Shown here piece by piece: positions 1-6,327 of a stretch of DNA of 6,413 bases. The first letter of the stretch is position 1. Every line of letters begins with the position of its first letter. The stretch lies in the NCBI GenBank assembly GCA_002437285.1, contig DJOV01000029.1, forward strand, positions 1 to 6,413, read 5' to 3'. Below the pieces are notes generated by a model, which saw only the letters and a program-made list of their open reading frames with translations, did no database searches and was not told the DNA's origin. A program made the position numbers and the translations under genes. Origin of the DNA: Prevotella sp. UBA6429 (lineage in GTDB: Bacteria; Bacteroidota; Bacteroidia; Bacteroidales; Bacteroidaceae).

Positions 1-165
1 GGGTGGGAAACTTCAGTTAATAATTGGGTTGGTTCACAAGACTGCTATTGGTATTTCACACGAAATAAGAAATTGGAATGTAAGGATTGTGCACTTCAGG
101 TTTTATGCCCTTCCATTTCAATTTATGAGCAACTAAAAATATACAAATGTCCTTGTAGGGTTTAG
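1..165 (+). CDS. C-terminal part of a SPASM-like radical SAM peptide maturase or pseudo-rSAM protein (5' end outside window)
   Basis: Frame 1 is open from the first base to a TAG at 163-165 and gives 54 residues. The gene enters from the left, so its start is not visible. Cysteines sit at fragment residues 15, 27, 30, 36, 50 and 52. Residues 27-36 form CxxCx5C, run straight into LCPSIS and a YE pair, and end in a short CPC tail. Auxiliary iron-sulfur SPASM domains carry such spacing, and Bacteroidales radical SAM peptide maturases and their partner pseudo-rSAM proteins end in a similar C..C.....CP.S..YE pattern. These enzymes modify ribosomally made peptides. The assignment rests on motif memory over a short fragment, so another cysteine-rich protein is possible. 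The gene points toward the mobile element and stops about 130 bases before the relaxase stop codon. It may be the host gene next to the insertion, or cargo. Confidence 0.6.
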   Translation, partial: GWETSVNNWVGSQDCYWYFTRNKKLECKDCALQVLCPSISIYEQLKIYKCPCRV

Positions 166-234
166 ACTTCACTTTATTATACATGAAGTCTTGTTTTAGC
201 AAAAAACGAGGCTTCATGTATTGTTTAGTCTAAA
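161..234. repeat. Nested inverted repeat at the left gene boundary
   Basis: An inner stem joins 180-197 to 203-220: 18 pairs around a 5-nt loop, starting TACATGAAG and ending CTTCATGTA. Two pairs (189/211 and 192/208) are G.T in the + strand reading. An outer 7-bp stem (TTTAGAC 161-167, GTCTAAA 228-234) encloses it with unpaired stretches of 12 and 7 nt. The inner stem shares 184-191 with the terminator stem at 164-191, so the two folds exclude each other. In a + strand RNA the two odd pairs are stable G-U wobbles, while in a - strand RNA they would be A-C mismatches. A role in the + strand transcript is therefore favoured. A recombination or attachment site at the element edge is a possible alternative, but no direct-repeat partner is visible in the window. 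Confidence 0.6.
164..197 (+). terminator. Candidate intrinsic terminator of the left-edge gene
   Basis: A perfect 8-bp stem (AGACTTCA at 164-171, TGAAGTCT at 184-191) with a 12-nt A/T-rich loop is followed by TTGTTTT at 191-197. This is a plausible rho-independent terminator on the + strand. Its left arm overlaps the TAG stop codon of the left-edge gene. The stem has only modest GC content. Read on the - strand it is followed by TAAACCC rather than a T run, so it does not look like the relaxase terminator. Confidence 0.5.
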
Positions 235-295
235 TTCTCCGACGTAATATCTATCGTGTTTTAGGTATATAACTTATCCATACAAACAGAATCCT

Positions 296-2329
296 TTATC
301 TTGATTGAGATTTCTTCTTTTCTTTATAGAATATACCCAATCCTACTTTTTGTGTTCCGTCCCAATTCGTAAGTTGGTCAGCGCAGCCATTGGAGCCACC
401 AAGCGAAACGTATGTGTCTGCACTGCATGACATATAGTCAACAAAAGCGAGAAAGTTGTCAATGGCTTTGTCCGTGAATTGAACTTCATTCGTGGCGAAT
501 AGTTTTGTCCAACTGGTGACACATTCTTGCTTGAAGTCTGTAAAACCTTTCCACGACATACCAGACAAGAAACTTTTTGCTGCCGAATCTATACAGAGTT
601 TAGAGTCCAATCCAATATTGTGCTTTACAGCAGATGACATAATGCCATAGTATATGGAAGCTGATTCTTTCTCGTTGAAGTTGACTCTGTCTGTTTTTGC
701 AAAGGATGATAAAGCTTCATGCCCCTCATGGATAAACTTGTCAAGCACTCCTATGTGTCTATTTTGCCGAGCCATGCTTTCACGTTTGGCTTCGGCTTCT
801 TGCCGAGCCTTTTCTTTTGTTTCTTTCTCCTTACGTGCTTCCACTCGTCTCCATGCGTCTGTCATTTCTGGCTCTTGCCAAATGGCATTCCAACGAGCCT
901 TCAAATCATTGTACATTTCCATAAGTGTAGTATTATAACTTTTGGCACTGGCGAGTTCTCCCTTCGCACAGACAAGTTGAGCAGTCACTCGCTCCACAGC
1001 CTTCTCGTCAAGTTGAGAGATGCGTTGTTTGACTTTGTTGTTCTCAGTCTTTAGCGCATCATTCTCGGCACGAAGCGACTTGTTCTCCTCTATCTGCTTA
1101 TTGAGGTTCTGCATATAGTAAGTGTATGTCTTGTTGACAGACTTGCGTACATCTTCATTCTGCTTGTCACGTTCGGCATTGATGGCTGCTACAAGAGCTT
1201 TGATAGCTGCGTTGATGTTGTTTACACGCTCCTCACGCCACGCCTTTTGTCCGATAATAGTAGGAATCGGGATGGCAAATTCTTTCTTTACGGCATTCAT
1301 CGCTTCTTGAACTGGAGCCTTGATGTTGAGAAAGGGAATAGTCAGTTCCTTCTTGTCTATCGTGGCAAGTACAGCATATTTCTCTACTTTGCCAAGAGCC
1401 AACTTCGCCTGACGTTCAGCTTCAAGCATCACCTTGTTCTTATGCTTGCGTCCTCGCTTCTCTTCCTCTGAAAGTTCATCATAGGAGAAGCCTCTTGCCA
1501 AGCCATACTTATGACCGACCTTGTTGTAATAGTCAGTATGCAGTTGGGAAAGGTATTGTGATTTGTCCTTTGCTCGCTCTCCCCACACTTTTGCATATGA
1601 CACACATTCCACAAACCCCTTTGTCGCTTCCGATTTTGTATAGTTGTCACGTTCTTCTTTTGGAAGTGCTCTCCATTCCTTTGTAGAGAGAACCTTTTCT
1701 GGATTATCCTTGTGAATGTACTTGCTTCCCATGCGCCCACGTTTCTTTACTTGTTCAACAGGCACGGTCTGCACATGGGCATGGATGCTTGTCTCGTCAC
1801 AATGCACATCAAAGCCGATGACATTCTCTTCTCCCCATTTCTCACATGCAAAGCGGTAGGTGTCCAATGCCCAGTCATAGATGCCTTTTTGCAATACAAC
1901 CTTGCTGTGGTCAGCATTTGGATCTGATGTGTTGAGTTTCTGTTCACCAAAGGCAAGCCTGTTAAGCACATCATGGTCACCACTGAAGATGATGCCGACA
2001 GTGCAGTTCGGACTGTTCCTTGAAACTTGGTCAGGATGCTTGGCATCCATGTATGGCTTGAAGCCAAGTTCGTCAAGTCGGTGCTGCAAGCGTTCATGCA
2101 ACGGCACAGACTGGGAACCAAGAGGTATTATCTTTCCGCCCTTGACTATCTCAAAGTTGAGTTTTTTGCGTGAATAGTTATAATGGTTGTTCTTGTCTAT
2201 GTCTGCGTTTTTCAATTGGTAACGCTTCTCGTCCCAACCTCTGCGTTCCGCCTCGTTGCCCACTTGGGACGAGAACGTTTTTTTTTCCGTGCCTACATGG
2301 ATGGCGGCACGTGGTATGTTTCTTTCCAT
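296..2329 (-). CDS. MobV-family relaxase (plasmid recombination/mobilization protein)
   Basis: This 677-residue protein is a DNA relaxase of the MobV/Pre type. In this family the enzyme nicks one strand at oriT and leads it into a recipient cell during conjugative mobilization. The N-terminus carries an NHYNYSRKKLNFE motif (residues 48-60), matching the conserved MobV Asn/Arg motif. The metal-binding motif HxDE...HxH lies at H176, D178, E179, H183 and H185. The relaxase domain covers roughly residues 1-280. Heptad-like, charged coiled-coil stretches follow at about 385-465 and 493-525, and a C-terminal region of unknown role spans about 526-677. The ATG at 2329 gives the full conserved N-terminus. 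A run of nine A (coding strand, 2278-2286) falls in codons 15-18. The gene is intact and last in the - strand series, 193 bases after the TOPRIM gene. No strong terminator is seen after its TAA. A coupling protein and secretion channel must be supplied from elsewhere. Confidence 0.93.
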   Translation of the reverse strand: MERNIPRAAIHVGTEKKTFSSQVGNEAERRGWDEKRYQLKNADIDKNNHYNYSRKKLNFEIVKGGKIIPLGSQSVPLHERLQHRLDELGFKPYMDAKHPDQVSRNSPNCTVGIIFSGDHDVLNRLAFGEQKLNTSDPNADHSKVVLQKGIYDWALDTYRFACEKWGEENVIGFDVHCDETSIHAHVQTVPVEQVKKRGRMGSKYIHKDNPEKVLSTKEWRALPKEERDNYTKSEATKGFVECVSYAKVWGERAKDKSQYLSQLHTDYYNKVGHKYGLARGFSYDELSEEEKRGRKHKNKVMLEAERQAKLALGKVEKYAVLATIDKKELTIPFLNIKAPVQEAMNAVKKEFAIPIPTIIGQKAWREERVNNINAAIKALVAAINAERDKQNEDVRKSVNKTYTYYMQNLNKQIEENKSLRAENDALKTENNKVKQRISQLDEKAVERVTAQLVCAKGELASAKSYNTTLMEMYNDLKARWNAIWQEPEMTDAWRRVEARKEKETKEKARQEAEAKRESMARQNRHIGVLDKFIHEGHEALSSFAKTDRVNFNEKESASIYYGIMSSAVKHNIGLDSKLCIDSAAKSFLSGMSWKGFTDFKQECVTSWTKLFATNEVQFTDKAIDNFLAFVDYMSCSADTYVSLGGSNGCADQLTNWDGTQKVGLGIFYKEKKKSQSR

Positions 2330-2370
2330 TGGATATTCTGTTGAGTTTGTAACGTATTTATTGTATAAAT

Positions 2371-2510
2371 GGTGACTGGTCTCGGGCGGAGCCTGAGCAT
2401 AATAGAAAGACTTTTTAAGTGAACAGCGTCAGCAGGTGAATCTAAAAGTCCCTATTATGTTTAGGACTTTTGTGAAAGTCCGTCACTCACGCAAGGTTCG
2501 CTCACTGCTC
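2371..2510. other. Candidate oriT region upstream of the relaxase gene
   Basis: The gap between the TOPRIM stop and the relaxase start holds three hairpins. Hairpin A is CTCGGGC 2381-2387 with GCCTGAG 2391-2397, a 3-nt loop and one G.T pair. Hairpin B is AAAAGTCC 2444-2451 with GGACTTTT 2464-2471. Hairpin C is GGACTTT 2464-2470 with AAAGTCC 2475-2481, with a TGTG loop. B and C share an arm and exclude each other. A further GACTTTT lies at 2409-2415. Known MobV systems such as pMV158 have an oriT made of overlapping inverted repeats just upstream of the relaxase gene, so position and structure both fit. I did not find the pMV158-type nick sequence, so no nick site is called. The region could also carry the relaxase promoter or its autoregulatory site. 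Confidence 0.5.
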
Positions 2511-2522
2511 TTATCCATTGCG

Positions 2523-3545
2523 CTATGGCTCTTCCACCAACACAAGCCCAAGACTGTCTATCAGATGTTGGAGTGGCGGATGCCGCTTTATCAACCGTTG
2601 CAGTATCATTTGCGGTGTTTCTGTCATCAGCAGGAAGTCGGCAATGTCAAGACCTTTGGCTTTCTGCTCTTCCGTAGCGTTGTCCTCCAATATGTTGCTG
2701 ATGGCTATGCTTTTGCAGACAGATTGCAACAAAGGTATTTTTGCCTTCCACTTATCCGTTGCCCCAAGGTCGGGAACCAATACCACATCTCGACCTTTGA
2801 GTACTTCAACGGCTTCCTTGTTGAAGCAGCCGTTCATGCCACCAGTAGCCAACCATACGAAATCAGATATGAAGTGGGTGGCAATGATGGCTGTCTTTTC
2901 GCTCTCCACAATGGCTATTGTCTTGGTCGTGGTTTTATCTGTCAACAGATGCTCACCAAAGAAACATTGCCGAAGTGTGAAATCGGGTATCTTCAGTTCC
3001 GAGTGTACCCAAGTCACCATACAGTGAGGCTCCTTGATGCGGTGTCCTGTCTTGTCATCATACTTCATTATCTTGCCAGTGCGCACATTCCCATTGACAT
3101 CTATCTGCCAAAAGATAGTTGAACCGCCCCATTTCCTTGACGTGCCGACCTTGTACAAGGCAAACAGCCGTTCCGTTTCCTCTTTGCCAAAGACCGTTGA
3201 AATGTATCGGTACAAAGGATTGACAGAATAGCATTGCAGGGTTTGCTCCATCAACTTATTCTCAATGAAAGTTGGAAGAGGTTTCTCTTTCCAGCACTCT
3301 TTGATTGGTGTTTTATATCTCCAATCATCATTGCAGTTGGCATCGGGGTTGTCCTTGAAATAATCAGATGGAGAGTAATGGTAGCCACAACTCTGTTCAT
3401 GGTCACAACGCCCCACATTGTCAGGGAATACAATCTGTCCTTCCTCGTCAATATACCTTGTAAAGCAACGCTTACGCCCACATTGAGGGCAAGCATATCG
3501 GTTGTCCAGCTTGTATTTCTGTAGATGGAATCTATACTCACTCAT
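2523..3545 (-). CDS. DUF6371-type zinc-ribbon/TOPRIM protein, primase-like
   Basis: This is a predicted replication protein of the primase type. From the ATG at 3545 it has 340 residues. An N-terminal zinc ribbon uses C19, C22, C47 and C53 (CPQCG and GRCDHEQSCGYH), as in DUF6371 and CHC2-like primase fingers. A TOPRIM-like core follows, with IVESEKTA at 212-219 (E214, E216), WLATGG at 231-236, and LVPDLGATDKW at 256-266 (D259, D264). The motif GLDIADFLL at 298-306 resembles the end of phage and plasmid primase TOPRIM domains. An upstream in-frame GTG at 3590 would add 15 residues, but those are encoded by the TGCAC repeat array and are probably not translated. The gene follows the DUF3987 ATPase, a common pairing in Bacteroidales mobile elements. 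Primase activity is inferred from family resemblance; a nuclease or other TOPRIM activity is possible. Confidence 0.82.
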   Translation of the reverse strand: MSEYRFHLQKYKLDNRYACPQCGRKRCFTRYIDEEGQIVFPDNVGRCDHEQSCGYHYSPSDYFKDNPDANCNDDWRYKTPIKECWKEKPLPTFIENKLMEQTLQCYSVNPLYRYISTVFGKEETERLFALYKVGTSRKWGGSTIFWQIDVNGNVRTGKIMKYDDKTGHRIKEPHCMVTWVHSELKIPDFTLRQCFFGEHLLTDKTTTKTIAIVESEKTAIIATHFISDFVWLATGGMNGCFNKEAVEVLKGRDVVLVPDLGATDKWKAKIPLLQSVCKSIAISNILEDNATEEQKAKGLDIADFLLMTETPQMILQRLIKRHPPLQHLIDSLGLVLVEEP

Positions 3546-3552
3546 ACCGCTA

Positions 3553-3657
3553 TGCACTTGTTGCACCTTGCACTTTCTGCACTTTTGCACTCATTAGGCA
3601 CTAAAATGCAGTTTCTATTGTGCAGATGTGCAAGATGTGCAAAGTGCAAACGGTGCA
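3553..3657. repeat. Symmetric array of ten TGCAC/GTGCA motifs (candidate iteron-type origin)
   Basis: On the + strand TGCAC starts at 3553, 3562, 3569, 3578 and 3586 (spacings 9, 7, 9, 8). After a 29-nt centre, GTGCA starts at 3620, 3628, 3637, 3644 and 3653 (spacings 8, 9, 7, 9). The 38-nt arms are inverted copies matching at 29 positions. All nine mismatches fall in the spacers, and every pentamer is exact. The centre holds two degenerate copies (GGCAC at 3597, ATGCA at 3606). The array fills most of the 123-nt gap between the DUF3987 stop and the DUF6371 ATG. Conserved motifs with diverged spacers suggest protein binding, for example replication-initiator or primase loading sites. A hairpin in the polycistronic RNA that controls DUF6371 translation is an alternative. 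Confidence 0.85.
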
Positions 3658-3668
3658 AGGGGATAATT

Positions 3669-5033
3669 TTATTGCTGTACTTTCTCATAATTGCCTTGTT
3701 TGTCTTTGATGATAAGATTTCTCTGACAGAAGTCTTTGAGCATATACATGACGGTGCGTTTGGCAAAACCAAATTCTGCCCCAGCCTTTACTGCTTCGGC
3801 AGTGATGAACTTGTTACCCAACGAGTCAAGTATCTGTTTCTTTACAGGGTCGATAGCCTCGGTTGAAACGAGGTCGTCCATCCTTTTGTATGACATCTCA
3901 AAATAATCACTCATCCGTATGGCTGCGTTGACAGACTCTGCATCCACAAAATCCTTGTGCGACTCATCGCAAGTCCATCGAAACAGTTGGAATATCAAGG
4001 CAAGCCGTGCCGTGTTCAATGGAACTTTGGCAAAGCGTGTGTCTATCAGCCGTTCGTCAGTAATGGCGTTCTGCCGTTCTATATTCTCATTGTGCCAGTC
4101 ATAGAATATGTCGATTGCTTCATCTGACAAGTCGAGTACATTGAAAATGCCTTCCGCAAAAGGAAGAGACACTGCCTTGTCTATGATTCCTTTCCATACA
4201 CGATAAGGTCTGTCAATCATGGCAGCATCCTGTTTTGTTCCCTTTATCCAAGGTGTAATCTTCAAGTCCTTTGGAAAGGCGAAAAGGAAACGGTCAAGAA
4301 ATCCGTTCTTCTTGAAGCCCATGTCGTAAAGCTCATGTACAATGCCAGTCTGGATAGTCCCTGCAATCTGTATGCAGGGGTGGTCAATGCGCAGGGGACA
4401 GTCAAGATTGCAACGAGACACATCTAAAGGCAAGCCGTTGTGAGCGGACAGCATCTGTTGCACAAATGAACTGTTGTTGTAGCGATTGATGGTGTTGAAC
4501 AATCCCATTATCTCATCCACTACGACAGCCACTCCTCTGAGGTTGGCATCGTGGTTGCGCATCAGAATCTCTGGTGTGAAGTCGTTCATGATGTTCTTGT
4601 GCAAAATAGGTAAAGGAGGCAACGATTCCCAATCCGTCCGTTTCTTGCCCTTGTTCCGTTCTACTATGGAAGTATACTCTTCCTTTAGCGTCTTGAACTT
4701 ATGATGTTCTTCCGTATCAATGTCATGCAACGGCTTGTAGGCAAAGTTCAAGGGTGGTGTCTTGCCGACTCCAGGCTTGCCCACAAGCATGACATATAAT
4801 ATAGGTGGCGTAATCCAATTGCCCTTGATACGGATATAGCAGGAGTTGCCGATGGCTGCTGCCATAGCGGATATTAGGGAAGTGATGGTGAACTCAATGG
4901 AATAGTTTTCCGTCCTCGCCAAGTCAAGAACCATCTGCTGCATCTTTTGTGGAAAGACATCAAGAGGTATACCAGAAGAGGCTACGCCCGAAACCTCCGA
5001 GCGTAGCTTATTACAAATTTCAAGCGCATCCAT
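3669..5033 (-). CDS. DUF3987 AAA+/helicase-like ATPase
   Basis: This 454-residue protein matches the DUF3987 family, P-loop ATPases found in mobile elements and prophages and thought to act as replicative helicase or primase-helicase components. The Walker A motif is GKPGVGKT at 85-92. Walker B is the hydrophobic stretch ending in D173-E174 (VVVDE). A sensor-like IAGTIQTG lies at 223-230, and a likely arginine finger, GFLDRF, at 244-249 (R248). The last 50 or so residues (about 405-450) look like a winged-helix domain. The ATG at 5033 lies 4 bases after the TGA of the upstream HTH gene, so the two are almost certainly translationally coupled. Downstream, the repeat array separates it from the TOPRIM gene. 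Together the two proteins may form a split primase-helicase. Helicase activity is a family-based inference. Confidence 0.87.
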   Translation of the reverse strand: MDALEICNKLRSEVSGVASSGIPLDVFPQKMQQMVLDLARTENYSIEFTITSLISAMAAAIGNSCYIRIKGNWITPPILYVMLVGKPGVGKTPPLNFAYKPLHDIDTEEHHKFKTLKEEYTSIVERNKGKKRTDWESLPPLPILHKNIMNDFTPEILMRNHDANLRGVAVVVDEIMGLFNTINRYNNSSFVQQMLSAHNGLPLDVSRCNLDCPLRIDHPCIQIAGTIQTGIVHELYDMGFKKNGFLDRFLFAFPKDLKITPWIKGTKQDAAMIDRPYRVWKGIIDKAVSLPFAEGIFNVLDLSDEAIDIFYDWHNENIERQNAITDERLIDTRFAKVPLNTARLALIFQLFRWTCDESHKDFVDAESVNAAIRMSDYFEMSYKRMDDLVSTEAIDPVKKQILDSLGNKFITAEAVKAGAEFGFAKRTVMYMLKDFCQRNLIIKDKQGNYEKVQQ

Positions 5034-5037
5034 AGCA

Positions 5038-5409
5038 TCACCAGTTTAAGGGTTGCGGTTTGCGCTTGTTTCCTGCAATAATGGCTGCATTCTCTTCCTC
5101 TGCCGTGAGAGGTACAGGATTCTTGCGGTTAGTCTCCAGCCACTTGTCAAGTTCATCCTGATAAAGGCAGTAACGTTTGCCAGGCTTTGTGGCAGGAATG
5201 CTGCCGTTACCAAGTTTCATGTAGAGGGTAGCCATAGGCATTTTTAGATATGCCGATGCCTCCTCCACACTCATAGGTATGTGCGTGTTCGCCTTGTGTG
5301 GCTTGTTCTGTGATTGCAGACTGACGATCATCTGCTTCATGCCCACCACTTCGTCCCGAAGCTGGGCAACGACCATTGGAAGGTCGTTGAAAGTTAATTC
5401 CTTTGTCAT
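5038..5409 (-). CDS. HTH_17/excisionase-like DNA-binding protein
   Basis: This is a 123-residue protein when started at the ATG at 5409. The open frame extends to a TTG at 5439 that would add 10 residues, but the ATG is preferred because the extension has no family-like character. Residues 8-34 are predicted amphipathic helix or coiled coil. Residues 45-92 form a MerR/excisionase-like winged helix: IPMSVEEASAYLKMP, then TLYMKL, then a wing containing KPGKRYCLYQDELDKWL. This is the Xis/HTH_17 pattern. The tail (93-123) is charged. Such proteins sit next to replication and integration genes in Bacteroidales elements, where they act as recombination directionality factors or transcription regulators. 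The stop lies 4 bases before the DUF3987 ATG. A one-mismatch -7 box (TTCCTTTG, 5437-5444) precedes the gene, so an internal promoter is possible but weakly supported. Confidence 0.85.
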   Translation of the reverse strand: MTKELTFNDLPMVVAQLRDEVVGMKQMIVSLQSQNKPHKANTHIPMSVEEASAYLKMPMATLYMKLGNGSIPATKPGKRYCLYQDELDKWLETNRKNPVPLTAEEENAAIIAGNKRKPQPLNW

Positions 5410-5469
5410 AATACAAGTTGTTCTAAAAAACTGGGACAAAGGAACAGAATGATGCTTCCGTTACTGAGG

Positions 5470-5497
5470 TTCGTGACTGTCATTTGTCATTCACGAA
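5470..5497. promoter_or_regulatory. Inverted repeat upstream of the HTH gene, possible operator
   Basis: A perfect 7-bp inverted repeat (TTCGTGA 5470-5476, TCACGAA 5491-5497) has a 14-nt centre containing a direct repeat TGTCAT (5478-5483 and 5485-5490). It lies in the 110-nt gap between the membrane-protein stop and the HTH start. No T run follows on either strand, so it is not a convincing terminator. Its position suits a binding site for the HTH protein or another regulator. This is inference from symmetry and location only. Confidence 0.4.
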
Positions 5498-5519
5498 GGA
5501 ATAACTCTAACAATGGGGA

Positions 5520-6287
5520 TTATTCGGGAGTTTCCTCAACAATATTGTGAAAATCGTATCTGCCATTGGTAGGTTCGTCAATAGGAATGACATCATTGGA
5601 ACATGGTGCTTTTAGGTTCTTTAATGTACTGTAGTCCAAGCCTTCAAACGGTTTGGGGAACAATGCCTTGATAAAGGCTATTCGCATTGCCATTGTGTAA
5701 TCACGCTTACCCAAACGCTCTGCGATATTCCACACGAAGTGCCTTAAAGGGATATTTTCAACATTTTCCTTGAAGCGATTTATAGGAGACGGAGTATAAT
5801 TACAGTCGTTGCTCCATTCCTTGACAGCCTCAATTACCTTGTACAAATCTTCCTCATACAGAAACCTTGACATGGTACGATGTACATAGTCAAGTACGGC
5901 TCTCGTTCGCTTATCCTTTTCCTCCTGCGCTTCTTTTTCTTGTGCCTCTACACACTTGGCATAGTCTTCATGACTGTATTGTGCTGGCTCTGTTTGTGGT
6001 AAGGTTTGCGTTGGCTGTTCTTGTTCTGTTGCTGGTTCTGCTTCCACAACGTTTTTCTTTGTCTTGCTGTTGCTACCAATGGTCATCAGTTCATAGGGAT
6101 AATTCACCATGGAAATGAATATCGCCCAAAGCAAGATGTTGCTTCCTACAAAGATGATTGATTCGACAAACAGACTTTGGTGAAAGTCATTGCCTACATA
6201 CATCGCCACGACAAGAGAGATGGCGAGAATTGCAGTACCAACAAAAGCGTAGATGGTACAATCTGAAGTTGTCTTGTTTTCTATCAT
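5520..6287 (-). CDS. Two-helix membrane protein of unknown function, first gene of the series
   Basis: I do not recognise a named family for this 255-residue protein. Two hydrophobic segments (about residues 11-32 and 39-61) with a short loop form a probable membrane hairpin. A charged and P/E/Q-rich linker follows (about 72-105), then a basic-acidic helical stretch with coiled-coil character (about 107-135). The soluble C-terminal part includes a compact region at about 180-226 beginning IPLRHFVWNIAERLGK and including LFPKPFEGLDYSTL. Similar HFxWNI-type hypothetical proteins occur in Bacteroidales mobile elements as far as I recall, without a known role. The ATG at 6287 places the start about 40 bases below a good -7 box, and the gene appears to lead the - strand series. 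It may tether the element's replication or transfer complex to the inner membrane, but nothing in the sequence shows this directly. Confidence 0.8.
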   Translation of the reverse strand: MIENKTTSDCTIYAFVGTAILAISLVVAMYVGNDFHQSLFVESIIFVGSNILLWAIFISMVNYPYELMTIGSNSKTKKNVVEAEPATEQEQPTQTLPQTEPAQYSHEDYAKCVEAQEKEAQEEKDKRTRAVLDYVHRTMSRFLYEEDLYKVIEAVKEWSNDCNYTPSPINRFKENVENIPLRHFVWNIAERLGKRDYTMAMRIAFIKALFPKPFEGLDYSTLKNLKAPCSNDVIPIDEPTNGRYDFHNIVEETPE

Positions 6288-6327
6288 TATCGTATTCGTT
6301 TTATTGTTATTCGTTCAAAAATTTCCA

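Noticed and set aside
166..295. Possible tRNA or tRNA 3' end as an integration target.
   Set aside because: The stems do not form a cloverleaf, there is no T-loop consensus, and the inner stem is too long for a tRNA arm.
654..1310. Several + strand open frames of 60-110 residues within the relaxase gene.
   Set aside because: All are shadows of the relaxase coding sequence, with low-complexity Ser/Phe/Leu composition typical of antisense frames.
1429..2121. Two - strand open frames in other phases inside the relaxase gene.
   Set aside because: They overlap the intact relaxase in a different phase and have no domain. They are not evidence of a frameshift, because the main frame is continuous from 2329 to 296.
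2381..2416. Possible rho-independent terminator on the + strand (GC-rich stem 2381-2397, then T run 2412-2416).
   Set aside because: The T run starts 14 nt after the stem, and no + strand gene ends nearby. A role in oriT is more likely.
2436..3122. A 228-residue open frame on the + strand.
   Set aside because: It lies antisense to the TOPRIM gene and the oriT gap, has no recognisable domain, and the - strand frame carries clear zinc-ribbon and TOPRIM motifs.
3553..3660. Possible CRISPR array, because of regular short repeats.
   Set aside because: The repeat unit is only 5 bp, spacers are 2-4 nt, and the two halves are inverted. This is not the CRISPR repeat/spacer layout.
5410..5439. N-terminal extension of the HTH protein starting at a TTG codon.
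   Set aside because: The extension depends on a rare start codon and has no family-like sequence, while an ATG lies in frame right before the conserved-looking start.
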